Assembly (NCBI GenBank): GCA_037176885.1
Contig: JAWWNJ010000011.1
Coordinates: forward strand, 124,001-188,000
Direction: 5' to 3'
From: Favolaschia claudopus
Taxonomy: Eukaryota; Basidiomycota; Agaricomycetes; Agaricales; Mycenaceae
Length of the DNA: 64,000 bases
Both the position numbers and the translations under genes were made by a program. Shown one piece after another: positions 23,301-35,871 of the stretch; the stretch's first letter is position 1; every line of letters begins with the position of its first letter. Below the pieces are notes generated by a model. That model saw nothing but the letters and a program-made list of their open reading frames with translations, was not told where the DNA came from and searched no databases.

Positions 23301-24512
23301 CGGGAGTGGTGTTAGCGGGAAGGAGAAAGTCGGGCGGAGAGGATAAAAATAGCCAGGGTCAAAAGATAGCGAGGGACAAAGAAAGAAAGAATGGGCAGGA
23401 ACGGGGAACGTGAGGAGAGGCAAGGAGAGATAGGTGAGATTGAATGAAGACCGGGGATAAAGGAAGAGGGGACGAAAATAAAAATAGCATGGCAAGGGAC
23501 AAAGAAAGGTCAGGGACGGCGATGGTGAGGGCAACACAGGATGACGACAAGGTATGCATGTATGAAAAGAAGTTGGAAAGAAGCAAATGGGGAGGAAGGG
23601 AACGACGACAGCAAGGCAAGGCGAGCGAGCGAGGAAGCAAGAAGGTTAAGCCACGCCAGACTCGCTCCCCCGTGCACCAATATCCAGTATTTGAATCGAC
23701 AAACAGCGCCGAATGCACGACGCAGAAGGAAGAGCAAAATGAGACGGAACACACCATATCACCGGGCACCAAATCCGCACTCTCAATCTCGCTCCAGTTA
23801 CCGGCGCGCTTGACCTTTGCCTTGGGCGCGAGGGAGTCCATGAGAGCCTTGACAGCGTTCCCGGCGCCACGCTCCTCGTAGAAGCCAATGGCGGAGTTGA
23901 TGAAGAGAAGAAGGACAATACCGACAAAGTCCTGCGAGGACGATAAGTAACGAGTTTAAGGAAAAAATGAAGAGAGGAAAACTGACCTGCCAATCGGGAG
24001 CACGACCCTCGCCGTTGGAGAGGGCGATAGCGACGAGAGCAGCGGCTTCCATGACCCACGAGAGGGGGTTCCACATGAACGACAGGAACTGCACCCTCAC
24101 ATCAGCATACAATTTTTCAAAGAAAAACGCAAAAAACGCAGCACACCTGCAAAAACGGATTCTGCTCCTCACTCTCCAGCTTATTCGGCCCAAAAAGACC
24201 CAACCGCCTCGTCGCCTCCTCCTGGTCCAACCCGTTCTCATCACACTGCAACAGCTTAAACACATCGTCAATCACAATCGTCTCCAAGTCGACTTTCTCC
24301 TTGTCGTAGAGATCCTCGGCCTTGAGCTCAATGGTGCTCATGTCGACGTTGGCGTGCGTGGCCTTTTCCTCGTCGTGCGTGAATTCTTTGTATTCGCGTT
24401 TTTTGCGCTCGCCATTCTGCGGTGGTGCTGCGTCGGAGGAAGGAGCAGGGGCAGAGGGGGAGGAGGCAGGGGGAGCGGGGGAGGTGGAGTCGGAGACCTT
24501 TTCTTCGCTCAT
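20356..24512 (-). CDS. PMA1: Plasma-membrane H+-transporting P-type ATPase (PMA1 type)
   Basis: P3A-type ATPase that pumps protons out of the cell at the expense of ATP, energising nutrient uptake at the plasma membrane. The spliced product is about 990 residues. The N-terminus is acidic and Pro/Ser-rich. In order: membrane pair ([27 protein letters not shown]), actuator loop with LTGES, ion-path helix [12 protein letters not shown], phosphorylation motif CSDKTGT (Asp acceptor), nucleotide domain, hinge GDGANDAP, then C-terminal helices. The tail ([21 protein letters not shown]) matches the autoinhibitory regulatory region of fungal pumps. At least eleven introns are present, mostly 50-60 bp, but one (about 23,268-23,757) is about 490 bp. 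Anomaly: between the codons for IKY and LRERR an extra C (GGG at 20,634-20,636 on the plus strand) shifts the frame. The conserved tail resumes in the next frame, so an assembly error is likely in this normally essential gene. Confidence 0.95.
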
Positions 24513-27500
24513 CGTGGAAGACGACGACGGGACGTCGAGGAGGAGGAGAGGGGAGGGGAGGAAGAGGAAGGGGGACTCTTGATGTGTTACACCACCCGTG
24601 TTTTATTTATTTCACATCCCTTCCCATCACTGTACAAACAAACAAATACATACAACCACCACCACGTCGAGATCTACCGACAACCTTCTTTTCCCCAATT
24701 TCTCTGGTATTTCTGCCTCACTCGGTGCGGACATATCCGCAAATACACGAAGGCAGAGTCATACCCATGTTCAGACCTCTGGAGTCTAGACTCAAGCTTT
24801 CTTTGAGCTTTTTTCGGCACATCGGCTTGTGCTCCTATCGGTATGTATCGGTATCCATGCGGACAACGTTCTTCCGTTGTTGACCATCCAATCCATCGTG
24901 ATCTTGATTGCCGCCAGTGATTCCTCGTCTCCGCCGTTTCACCCGACGCTGCCACGTCTGCGCGACGACGACGAGGCGACTTCCATGTAGCCATTCATTT
25001 ATTCGTCGCTGCCCAGAAATCTCGTATACTCGCGACTTCCAATCCTCTTGTCGACGACCACCCACCCAACCATACCATAGATATTTTGACACGGCCAATA
25101 GCATTTTTCTCTTCCTGCGTCCATTACTCCGATTTCCGATCATCTCACTGTAAGCCGCACTCACTCATTCACCCGACCCTTTCTTCAGAATCTTTTGCCG
25201 GAAAGTGACCGCAACAACCATTCCGACAACCCGCGCACACAGCACATTCCGAGCCCATCGACGTCCGACCTATCATGCCAATGACGTCGCTGCCTGCACA
25301 TTCATCTTCCGTCCGAATCCCTTGACAGTTTCGGATTCCTACCGCACGATCCCGAGTCTGGGTCTATTCCCGACGACGCGCGAATTCCGCCACTTGTTGG
25401 CGGCTTGTTTGACGGAATCCGACTGCATCCCATCCCATTCCGAGTCCATAGTCTATCTACATATAGAACCCTCCTTCCAGTGGCTTCCCCATTCCTGCCT
25501 CGCCGACCCTCGCCGACCCGACAACATGCAGTCCTGTCTCGCACGCAAATTCTCCGACTCCTCCGCACTAACGCCCTCTTACTCTTACTATCTTTAGTTA
25601 TCCCAAAAATCCATCGCATAGCCAAAATCCCTCTCCACTCCTCCTTCCTCACTGTATACTCTGTCTGAGTTTCACCCTTTGAATTTCCTCAGGCTCGACT
25701 ACGAGTCGGCAACCCGTCCCGACGCAAATTCTATTTTTACTTCAAATCACTTTACATAAAAACCTCCCCGGCTAAACACCGTCGCGATGACACCACCCCG
25801 CTTACCCTCATGTCCGTTTTTCCAGAATCCGCCGTCCGACGACCGCTACAGCGCTACTTCGCAGTGCGCACTGGGGGGCTAGCGCTGCGGTCGCCGGTTA
25901 TCATAGACAGGGTGTACAGGGTTCACAACTAAAGTTGATAAGCGGCGGATTTTCTATTATTCGCAATGACCAAGGAATTTAAATTCGCCGACCGCCGCAG
26001 CACATCTCCAAGTTCAAATCCGCGAAACATTCGTTCGGACACGCTGCGGATACCAATTTAACAACCGAATTCAAAAGTTCTAACACCCGAATTGGCGTCG
26101 GCATCAAGTATGAATCACATCTAAATTCAGATACTCAACAATGGGTTCGGGGACGATATCGCCGTGACCGAGTCGCAATTGTATGTATAAAAGCCCATCT
26201 ATCTATTCAACAGACTTGGATTCTTCGCCCTCCCCTCCAATCGCATTAATGGTTTGAAATTCCGAGCCACCAGAATTCCGATCCTATCGTTCGCTGGCAA
26301 TCCGCTATGAATTCACTGTCTCTACCGCAAAATCCTCAAGAAAGACTCCTCATGTTTCCGAATCGAATATCACGTCCCGGATCGAATGGCACTCACTCAA
26401 CACACCTCGCACCAGTATCCCTAAGGCTCCTCCCTATCAACCACAAACACTTGCAAGTTGCAACGCAGACGAGGACGAAGAATCATCTGTCCATCTCTAC
26501 TAGACTTCAGGGCCAGCATTGACACTACTACTAGTACTCCGTTCAATTCGCACTCGAACATTATCTCCTTGGCTCCCTGCTTTCCGCCCTACTCGGATTC
26601 CTCGAGTCTTCGCCTTCCTTACGAATACCACCCACCGCCCAAAACTCAACATTCATTCCCTAGTCTCTCGTAGACAAACGCTACAACAAAAACTATCCTC
26701 GTGCCTGCGGTTGTTTTCCCCCGGTTTGCATTTGCAAACAACCCCGGACGAATCAACGAATGAACTACACTTTCTCATTCTTCCCCTGCCTTGCTATCAG
26801 ACTTCAATATCTACATCCACAATTTGTCACTGCCCAACCTCTCAAAATACTTAGTCCCGCGCCGTGTCAAAATCAACTGCTTAACTTTTAAACTTACCCA
26901 CAAACCGGAAAACAGAACGGCGAACAAGTACATAATTTAACTTCGCTCTTGGCAAAACAAAATTCACAGCACCCAATTCGCTCATCGATTCCAGGCCAAG
27001 CAATTACATGAACATAACAACACTTCGCGACTAAACTTAAAACTTACATACAAACCGGAACGGCGAACAGAATAATCTCGTATGCCAAGAGCCAAGGACG
27101 GACGGAATCTGCCCGAGTTCGCACATAGAGGTTCGAATTCTATTCTCGTCACTCTCCAGCTATCGTATAAGTGCTGGCTCCACTCCGAGGCGTGGGCCAA
27201 TCAAACTGTGTTACGCTGAACCTCCCTCCCCTGCTCTCGTTTATCCACTGCATATTCGCTTTCCCACCGCAAATTCCTCGACCTACCACCTGATATGTGC
27301 AATCCGAACTGAACTCGGTTTGCTGAAGCTTCTTGCGGTCCCAACATTGTGCACTCATCGCACTATGACATTCTAATAATTCACTTTACCATTCACCGCT
27401 GCAGGCACGCCGTCCCTCTTCGATTCTCATGAAGCGGATCGGGGATTTCTTGCTGTGAACCACAGACTCAGAATCACCAGCAACCGCCACATCTATCCAG

Positions 27501-28624
27501 ATATTGATTGTGTCTCTCTCCTGCTGCGTTCGGTGCATGAATACCAGTGTGCTACTCGAACAGGCTTCTCAGATTCCCATGCAAGCACGGTCACATCCTA
27601 ACCCATTCACTATGGGACCGGATTGAATTCGACGACGTTGACCCCATTCCAAACGCAAACCAGTCTGAGGCACTGCCAGTGGTCCGGAAATTGGACTTCG
27701 ACAATTCAACAAGTGGAGCCCGCGCGCAGAATGGCAGGAGCCGGAGCATGAGGATGACAGTTAGTGCGCATTGAGAACGGTGCGGGGCGGTGCGCGACAT
27801 ACTGAAACATTTTTATTCTCTCCACATACGGTCGTCTTAGCCCGTGGAGTCGTTGTTTTGCGAATTATGCCGGACGCAAGTTCCGAGTCTGTACAACTCA
27901 CGGCTGACTGCCTTCCTGCTTTCCGCTTTCCGCCTGGCAAGGTAACCAACAAATTCCGAAGCCATTTTTATCTGCTTCATAAATAAATCAGCGAACGAAG
28001 TTGAACTAAATGTGAACATGCCGGTTCGGCTGAGCACGGGCAAGACCGGCCGATGCACTGCCGCAGGCTCAAAGTGATGTTCCCAACAATTCCCACGCCA
28101 CTCCTTCAACAGTGAACACGTCGAGCCTTGCTTGAGCCTTGCCCAAGTCTCAAGACATTCGAAAGAAAGTCAAGAATAGTCTCCCTCCTGGCCAGCCGTA
28201 TCTTACTCTCGACATGCATATTCTCGGAAACTCTTCCTTCTCTCCTCGCCAACCGGCGACACCAAATTTACAGACTCCGCCCACAACGGCACCACACATG
28301 CCACTGGTGCCAGCCACGCCTCGCGCCGGGCGAAACCCGCCCAGCCCAGAATGCCCAGCCCAGAGTATCCTCCACCCAACACTGTCTCGTTCCCTGCCCT
28401 TCGCCGTCCCTCGGCACGGCAAAAAATCCCCGACCCTGTGCCAGAAAATAGACCATGCCTCACTGACTTATCTCAAAACCAATCTAAGTATAGCATCGCC
28501 TCCGTTCCACATTTTTGGTTTGGTCAACTTATAAAAGGTGGGGGGTATGCGCGGCTTCAGCATCCCGTATTTTCGTCTTTCTCTCCCCCCTTCGCCCCCG
28601 GGTTGAAGCTTTTTTGCCTTTCGA
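24513..28624. other. Gene-poor 4-kb interval upstream of two divergent genes
   Basis: Lies between the start of the H+-ATPase (minus) and the start of the chitin deacetylase (plus), so it should contain both promoters. It is C- and A-rich on the plus strand from about 25,150 to 27,400, with many short frames but no recognisable domain or splice-consistent gene. Strongly expressed genes such as the H+-ATPase often have long promoters, and an unannotated non-coding transcript is possible, but nothing in the sequence proves it. Confidence 0.45.
28530..28538 (+). promoter_or_regulatory. TATA box of the chitin deacetylase gene
   Basis: TATAAAAGG occurs 87-95 bp upstream of the ATG at 28,625, followed by a pyrimidine-rich stretch (TCGTCTTTCTCTCCCCCCTT) as is common before fungal transcription starts. 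The spacing fits a TATA-driven promoter. Confidence 0.6.
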
Positions 28625-30573
28625 ATGTCTATGCATTTTCTATTTTTGTTGGCACTCCCTTTCCTGTCGAGTGCATCGGCCTCTGCTGTGGGACGCCATG
28701 AAGACCACTCGCATGGACTCGAACAACGTCTTCCCAGCGCGACATGGTATCACCACCGAGACCACCCCGGTATGTGGATTCAACAATCACTTTAAGTTTC
28801 TCCGTGTCCTGATTTTTGCTCCCAGTACACTCTCTATTCCGTCGCGACGGAGACACAGACGGGGTCAACTACGCTCCTGTAGGCTCCTCAGGTATCTCTG
28901 CCTCCATACAACATCTCCCTTCACTCCCCTCACTCATTGAATTTGTCCTATAAGAATGGGCCGCAGGATACCCACCCGAACCCCCCACCCTCCCCGACGT
29001 CAAATCCATCCCCGCCTCCTGGATATCAGCCCTCAACGACGCCGTCTCCCGCAAAGCCATCCCCGACATACCCCCGTCCAAGCTCGACTCGGGAGGCAAT
29101 CCCACTTACGCAGGTGAGTACACATCTAATCCTTTATCTTGTTGTATCTTGTCTTTGTGGCGGCGGCTGAGTGATTTTTATCATTACAGGCAAAGACCCG
29201 AACAGCCCGGAAATTTGCTCGTCGACCTATCAGTGCAGGATTGACGGAGACATCTGGGACGCTCCGGCGGGGTCTATCGGTTTGAGTTTCGACGATGGAC
29301 CGGAAGCTGTACGTCGTTCATCTTTACAAGTCTTCCTACAGTATTGATGTTAAATGATTTCAAGGGCTCTGAGAAGCTTATCGCGTACTTGAAGACCGTC
29401 AACCAACCCGTCACTCACTTCCTCATCGGTACTTAATTAAATCGCTCAGCTCAAACCCTCGATTCCTGATACGTTGCGATAGGCAGTAACATCCGAGACA
29501 ACCCTGCCACCTTCCTCAAGATCTTCGAACTTGGAGACGGAATTTGTGTACACACTTGGACGCATCCATACATGACGACTTTGAGCAACGAGCAAGTCGT
29601 TGCAGAGGTACAAAACCAGAAACGATTATTTTGATGGCTCACTTACCGTTTGACAACAGTTGGGCTGGACAATGCAAATCATTCACAACTCGACTGGTGG
29701 ACGTGTTCCGAAGTTTTGGCGGGTTAGTGAACTTTTTCTTTGAATTCTTTCCGACGAGCTGACTTGCACTACGTAGCCTCCCTACGGCGGTAACTAATTG
29801 GTCGATTTGTCGATTTTTTTCTCAACACAGTTCGAACAGACAGCGACAAACGAGTCACTGCGATTGCAAAGGAGGTACGTACTCAACTGTCAATGCACCG
29901 AACTCCTTTCTTATTCGAATCCTTCCTCACAGGTTTTCGGCATGACGACAATTATCTGGAACCAAGAGTAAACGATATCCCTCGCGCGAGCCCTGAACAT
30001 CCCCAACTAATCCCTGAAATTTAGCACCGACGACTGGAGTCTCACCGACTCCCCTCCCGGCACCACCGCCCAAAAGATCAACTCTTCAATGCACACCTGG
30101 CTCACTGGCCCCAAATCCCCCGGCCTCATCATCCTCGAACACGAGCTTTCGGACCAATCCGTCGCCGCATTCATGGCAGCCTATCCTGTGATGCAGCAGA
30201 ACAACTGGAACATTATGTCGCTTGCGGATCTCGTAGGGCACAATGCGTCGTATCAGAATTCCGACAGCAATACGAGCCCGGTGAATGGCGTGGACATCGT
30301 CAATGCGAAGAATGACTCGCCGCCGTCTTCGAGTTCGTCTGTTGCTGCGCCGTCGAGCTCATCAGGGTCTAAATCGTAGGGCGGTTCTGTTTGGTCTTTT
30401 ATGAACTTTTGCTCATTATGGTTTTGATTCGATTCAGTGCAAATTCCGCCTCATCCCCCGCCTCGTCTTCACCATCATCGCCTACCCAAAAACCCAGCTC
30501 CGCTTTATCTCAATGGACAATACAGCCGATCGCATTGATGTTGACCACACTTTCGTTTTTGTTATTACATTAA
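28625..30573 (+). CDS. GPI-anchored chitin deacetylase (CE4 polysaccharide deacetylase)
   Basis: Removes acetyl groups from chitin to give chitosan in the cell wall; a zinc enzyme of carbohydrate esterase family 4. The start at 28,625 gives a signal peptide (MSMHFLFLLALPFLSSASAS). After a variable region (SLFRRDGDTDG, EWAAGYPP) the CE4 motifs appear in order: SFDDGPE (catalytic Asp and metal Asp), HTWTHPYMT (metal His pair), RPPYG, WNQDTDDW and LEHEL (catalytic His). At least nine short introns join in consistent phase, including one inside the WNQD motif and one splitting RPPYG from the following exon. A Ser-rich stretch precedes a final exon (from about 30,438) whose hydrophobic end (IALMLTTLSFLLLH) follows small residues, a good GPI-anchor signal. 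If that last intron is retained, translation stops at 30,379 and a soluble form without the anchor would result. Confidence 0.92.
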
Positions 30574-30685
30574 ACACTTCGGACTATCGCGACGGACATT
30601 TAATGCCTTTCATGTGTACATATATTTTTTGCTTCACGACTCGAATTACTCGAATTATGATCTAGAATATTCCCAAACAAAATGA

Positions 30686-33600
30686 TTAAACCAATACAGA
30701 TTTCCGGGCTACTTTGCTCAACGACGACTGAGGTCCTTCATCTTCCACCTTGCTTCTGGACACCTTTTCATCCACGAGCTCAATGTCCCTAGCCTGCTCG
30801 GAACGAACAAAGCATGGACGCGCGATGCTCCAAAGCTCCAAAGCCTTTTCTTCCTCACCTCTACGACTCTGTAGATCTCCTAGGCGAACAGCACACCAGC
30901 CTCGACTACGATGGATGTCCATCTGCGTGAAACCATCCAGAGCAACTTGGAACAGGCTCTCTGCTGTATCATCATCACCCCAAGCAACGAAAATATCTCC
31001 CAAACACTGAACCGCGTGATGAATGGCTATACGATTCTTGCCCTTCAGCGCGCATCCCATTAATATCACGGCCCATCCGTATGTGGTCCAAGTCTTGTAC
31101 AAGCCGCAAGAAAGATTCCCAAGAGTATTCAGGCAAAAGATTGAGATTTCTTGGTGTTTTCCCGTAGTGTCCCGAAATGACTTTTCCAAAGATAACCTCG
31201 CTTGTGCGAGGGAGCCGTCGCGGATATCTACTAATGCCAGACCCACCTCACATAGAATTATCCCTGTAGGATAATTCATTGATTCGAAGTTGGACTTGAT
31301 TGCGTCGAGGTCTTTTCGAACCTTTCCTGTATCTTCCCCGATCTCGTTGTCGATCAGAGCGAGGTTGAACAGATCGTAGGCTTGGGACAGGGGATCCTGC
31401 TGGAGAGAACTCGACTTGAGATATACAGCCTTTGCCTCCGCAAATTCTGTCTTCCGACTATGGACGTCCCCATCACCAGCCAGAAGAACGAGATCGAGAC
31501 TGGAATCTTGAAAACCGCCGAGGGCGAGAAGGGTCCGCGCGTTTTCAGAAAGCGATAAACAGGGTTTGAGATCGCCCTGACTGACTCTGCAGAGCAGGTC
31601 GATGCGAATAGCCTGAACCTCCTCGTAAAAGAAGCTATGCAGTTGAGCCAGACGGCGCAATTGATGAGCTGTTACTTGGGCGTCGCGGTACTGGCCAAGG
31701 TACCACATGGAGAAGCCGACTCCGCGTAGAGCGGTACAATGTGCTTTGACGTTGTGGACTACCTCGGCAAGGGCTTTCGCCCTTGCAAAATATTTCAAGG
31801 CTTTGGGTATGTCGTGGTCATGGTTTATGAAGTAGTTCGCCAGTCCTGAAAGGAATAAAGCTGCTTCATATCAAAGACGTGTAATTTTCTATATAATCGA
31901 CACTCACATTCTCCGCCAATCTCATCGGCAGCTCTGAAATGATGGATTGCAGTAGCCTCGAGATTGTCGATATCGAGAGGAAGCCCTGGATTGTACCGCC
32001 AGGATCTGACCAGTTGATCTAGATAAGCTCCATGTAGGTCATGGTCGTCCAATTTGTCCAGATATCTTGGCAATAGTTGTAATAGACCAGAAGAGCGCCC
32101 CTTGAGGGAGCGACAAAGGGACTCGGACATAATCGCGCTATACAATGTCTCCGCCAAATCTGGTTCTTCCTCATGCAGTCCGTGTCTAATAACGGATTCG
32201 AAGTTTGCTATATTGACCGCAAGTCGTGGGGCGATGGCAGCGATAGAAAGATGCTGATAATCCCATAGCATCACAAGTTGGTGAAAATGTCGTCGGAGAG
32301 GGCGGCACAAAGAGGGCGAAGGTGGGTTATGGATTTTGATGTATTCGCGAATCGGTGCGAGGACACGTAACCATTTGCCGTGATCGAGGTATGCCAGAGA
32401 AGTGCGAATGAGAGTTGTCTTGCTCCTACCCATGTCTGGAATCATTGGGAAATCAATTTGAAGAAGGTTTGCTTCGGATACGCCATCCGGAAGAAGGGAC
32501 AAAAGGCTGAGGAGAGGAAGCGCCCCCGGACTATTGTGCATCCGCGGGCTGGAGAGCGACAGAAGAATGGATAGGTCCAGGTTTGAACGTTTGTCTGTGC
32601 CTTCGGATAGTAGAGTCGTTTTCTCGGTCCTCCATCGAGACAGCAAGCTCTCATAGCCTTCGAACGCAGAAATGTTTGCGACGAGAGTGATGGCAAGAGG
32701 AAGGTTGTCGGTAAGCTTCAGAAGTTCGGATATTTCGGCATCATTCTGTCGGTGCTCGTCTGTGATATCGTAAAATATTTGACGGGCAGCTGCGTCAGTC
32801 AAAGGATCCAGTGGAGGGAGAAACGGTCGTGTCCATCGAACGCTTCCCGGCCTTTCAGCTCCACGCATTGTGACCTGGATGATGTACAAATCAGCAAAGA
32901 ATCTTGCGTCAAGAAATTCCCAAACCAATATCGCTAGTTGAGAGACATCGGTTAGAGAAGAGAGAAACTCTTCAACCTGCGCTCGAGAAGCAAGAGGCTC
33001 CCACGACGTTTCAAAATTATCGAGAAGCAAGATTGAAGCTTCAGCTCCGGAAAAGTGGCGAAGGATTTGTTTTGTAGGATTGCGAGATGGAGTGACCCCA
33101 AGATGAGATGCGATCGTCGACAACAAAGCGTCGTGAGTGTTTGCGGATTCGCAAGAGACGAAGTACTGATGAGGGTATTTAGCGCTGACCTCTGGATGAT
33201 GCAAGGCAGTCGTTGCGAGGCTGGTCTTGCCGATACCACCAGGGCCGAGAATCGTAACACGCGCCGAGTCCTGGAGTAGAAGCTGAACCAATGCGTGAAG
33301 CTCGGCATCGCGTCCATGGAATATCTTGGGAATTGGCGGTAACAGAAGCAAGGAAGTTGTGCTGTTCATCATAGCTTTTCAAGATGGCACAATGGCAGAA
33401 TTTCGGGTACGTACCTGTTTTTGAGCTCGAACACAGATTTATTGACCTGAATTCAAGATAATTGTTAGTGCGGCAGATGCCTCAAGGAAGAAGACTCGCC
33501 AAAGAGACAGTGTCGGAGCCCTTCGCACTGAACAATTCCACTAGTTCCCCGTGTCGTTTCTCTGCCGCCTCCCGCATTTCAGCCATTTCGGCAGTTGTGA

Positions 33601-34209
33601 GCAGCCGAGTTTCGATCTAAACGACATCAGCACCTCAAGAAACATTTATTTCACGCAACAGCTCACCCCGAATACGTCCAATGCGTGTGCCAATCCAGCT
33701 TTACATTCGGTAAGCAAAGCTGTGTTTTCGTTTTGACGGAAGAAACGCTTGAAAATACCAGCATTCTGCTGGGTGGTTACATATGCGTGAATTTTCTGAA
33801 GAGTGCTACAGGGCGGTCAATGCCTTGCTAATAAATTCGCGGAAAATGGACACAAACTCGGCAAATTTTCCGACGTTGTGTAGTGTTCCCGGTGCAAGAT
33901 CTTCCCCTTGTGCGCAGAGACGTAGCATAACGGAAAGAACCTCCTCGATCCTCGCGACCATTCGTAGGCATTCATCCTGGTTCGTTTTGACGGTCTACAA
34001 ATTCTCTCGTCAGGAACGAACAATGCAACAAGCTTGAGCAAAGTTCGTACCTGAACTATGGTTAATATGGATACGCTGACGGCGGAAATGGTTCGCAAAA
34101 ATGGAATGGACGTTGAATCCGAAATGTCGGAAAGAGTTGAGGCTGCGATTGAAGCATACTTGAGGGTGCGGTTTACTTGACCGGGAGGGGGAGGGCTCGT
34201 CGTCGGCAT
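30686..34209 (-). CDS. NLR-like STAND protein: helical N-domain, NB-ARC, TPR
   Basis: Signal-transducing ATPase of the kind fungi use in heterokaryon incompatibility and regulated cell death. The spliced product is about 1,050 residues. Residues 1 to about 190 form a helical domain (TLKYASIAASTLSDISD, IEEVLSVMLRL, KIHAYVTTQQ, RRHGELVELFS-like helix) resembling the MLKL/HeLo-type four-helix bundle seen at the N-terminus of many agaric STAND proteins. The NB-ARC has the P-loop GPGGIGKT, a Walker B-like ILLLDNFETSWEP and a downstream NLPLAI motif (GLPLA-like). The C-terminal 370 residues are TPR-like helical repeats (GQYRDAQ, AKAVYLKS, GDDDTAESLFQVALDGF). The NB exon is entered through an acceptor after GATGAACAG near 33,361, which keeps the frame. 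The start at 34,209 is chosen because an upstream in-frame Met at 34,278 reads through a likely untranslated leader. A close paralogue lies at 61,379-64,000 in the same orientation. Confidence 0.88.
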
Positions 34210-34711
34210 CGCGGAGAGCGGAAAGCTAACCTGGGTAGAATATCCATACTTATTTATATGTGAGAGAAAGGGAGCCAATTCTTCGATTTCCTTTAGTTAT
34301 GACGAGAAGGAATTCCCATGCGATTGAACGCCTTTCTCACATGGAGACTACTCGAGGACGTCCCCATCAGAGAATCAAGGACGGTATGCGGCCACCAAGC
34401 AGAATCTATCAATGCCACTCAGCGCATTTGATTGAGATACATTCAGCGAAGAACCAGAAAATAGCCAGGGTGAGACCGAGGAGATGGGTATCGAGCACGA
34501 GGAAGGTGCTCATTCAGAATTGTGAAGGCAATTTATTAGACCAAAAACGGCCGGATTTTCAGGTGTGCAAATGAGCAGCAGTCCAGCAGAGCTATAAAAT
34601 AGCGAGGTGGCAAAGGTGGCGGAATTCGTGAGAAGTCTTCCCTTACAGAGCTCTGCAAAGCCACAAAGGAGACAGAAGCAGGTGCTGAGGTCTGTAAGTT
34701 GTGAAATCAAG

Positions 34712-34845
34712 AAGAAACAGAGATTCTACGAAACATTGGCGGAGTTACTGGGTGAACGGGAAAACAGAGGTTCTAGCCGCGAGAACGGCACCAAATAAAC
34801 AAGACTGCACAGCTTTCTCCAGTTAACCATGTACACGGCTCAGGT
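34712..34845 (+). pseudogene. F-box gene copy B, 5' part (cut by insertion)
   Basis: Bases 34,712-34,828 match the upstream region of F-box copy A (shared AGATTCTACGAAACATTGGC and ACCAAATAAACAA...ACTGCACAGCTTTCTCC). The start codon is at 34,829 and five further codons (reading YTAQV with the next fragment) lead directly to the target duplication CAGGT at 34,841-34,845, where the outer element begins. The gene resumes at 56,102. Joined across the insertion with one CAGGT, the frame runs MYTAQVTVISS, matching MSTPQDTVISS of copies A and C. Confidence 0.88.
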
Positions 34846-34889
34846 TATGACGGTTCGTTTGTACAAATAAACAATTACGCGCGCGATCA
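34846..34889 (+). repeat. Outer element, left terminal inverted repeat
   Basis: Begins TATGACGGTTCGTTTGTACA and runs into ATTACGCGCGCGATCA. It is the inverted match of 56,058-56,101, with a single mismatch (position 29). Confidence 0.9.
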
Positions 34890-34930
34890 ATCTGCGCGCG
34901 CGCGCAAACAACACAAGCGCGCGCGCAAGG
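34876..34930. repeat. Alternating CG tracts, left end of outer element
   Basis: Three runs of alternating C and G (ACGCGCGCG, GCGCGCGCGCGC, GCGCGCGCGC) separated by short AT-containing spacers. Such tracts can adopt Z-DNA and are rare in fungal DNA. The same arrangement lies at the right end (56,020-56,072). Confidence 0.85.
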
Positions 34931-35835
34931 GTCCAGGACCGCTGCTGTCCAACTGCTGTCACAGTCTAAGCTAATATCTCTCTCTCTCGCGTTCCTGTAT
35001 CATGATACTCCCTTGTTCTCTACACTGTCGGAATCCTCTGAATACCTCCTGGGCATCCGCTGTCTTCTCAAAATGTGATCACGCTTGCCGCTTGCGCACA
35101 ACAGCATCGGAACGCAAGGCATTTTCACATTATGCCTTTCAATGTTCCTCTATACGCTTTATTCTCCTGGTACCTGCTCTGTCTGTATGGTGGTGCCTTC
35201 CCTGAATCCCCTCTGTAATCGCTCAATAACATCACCGTCACCAGCCTTGCTTCAACTTGTATCTTTTGGTCAAATAACTTTCGTTGAATTAACAAAGTGT
35301 CTTGGGCCCATGAATTACAACTCGCGCTGAAGGAGGAGCGGCGTCAAGCGGCAGAGGGCTGGAGTGCGACAGTCGGTTGACCAAAGGACTTAAGAGCGAA
35401 GCAATTGTCTGTAGGCGGCAGGAGATAGAGACTAAATTGGGGTGGAGGTAAGTCAAGTCTATGCTCACTGGTCTGGACGGAGCTGATTGCTCACTGATTG
35501 GCTGCCCAAGATAAAATTGTATTCATATTCCATCCCAACGCGTGCATTTCATATCAGGTCTGGAATTTATGATTTCTTCAAGTTTCTCAGTACCGCTTAC
35601 AGTAAAGGTACTTGCGACGGAGTATAGAGACAGGTATTATACCCTCACACCGTCTTCTGCACAACTTCGTACTATATGTCAACTATAAGTATGTGCATCA
35701 CAATTAAATTAAACCGATCGCATCCCGCGAGCAATCACAAAATATCCTCCTCATCATGGGTCTTATCCAATTTTTTCTTGACGAGGCACTCGTTTGCGTT
35801 CAAAATTCGAGAACAAGTAATCTGTAGAGAATTGA

Positions 35836-35871
35836 TCTGCCGGATCCGGCGGATCTGGCGGATCCGGCAGA
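35836..35871 (+). repeat. GGATCCGGCGGATC block, left arm
   Basis: Overlapping direct and palindromic repeats built from GGATC and CCGGCGG, preceded by AATCTGTAGAGAA. The inverted counterpart is at 55,390-55,430 (GGATCCGCCGGATCCGGCGG followed by TTCTCTACAGAT). The mirrored position supports one element with two arms. Confidence 0.75.

Noticed and set aside
23359..23841. Apparent coding continuation after the PMA1 residues LVPGDM
   Set aside because: Conserved pump sequence resumes at VSFKIGD after a GT-AG intron; the intervening translation is Ser/Leu/Phe-rich and unlike the family.
27100..27160. GGTTCGAATTC resembling a tRNA B box
   Set aside because: No A box or acceptor stem at suitable distance and no cloverleaf can be drawn.
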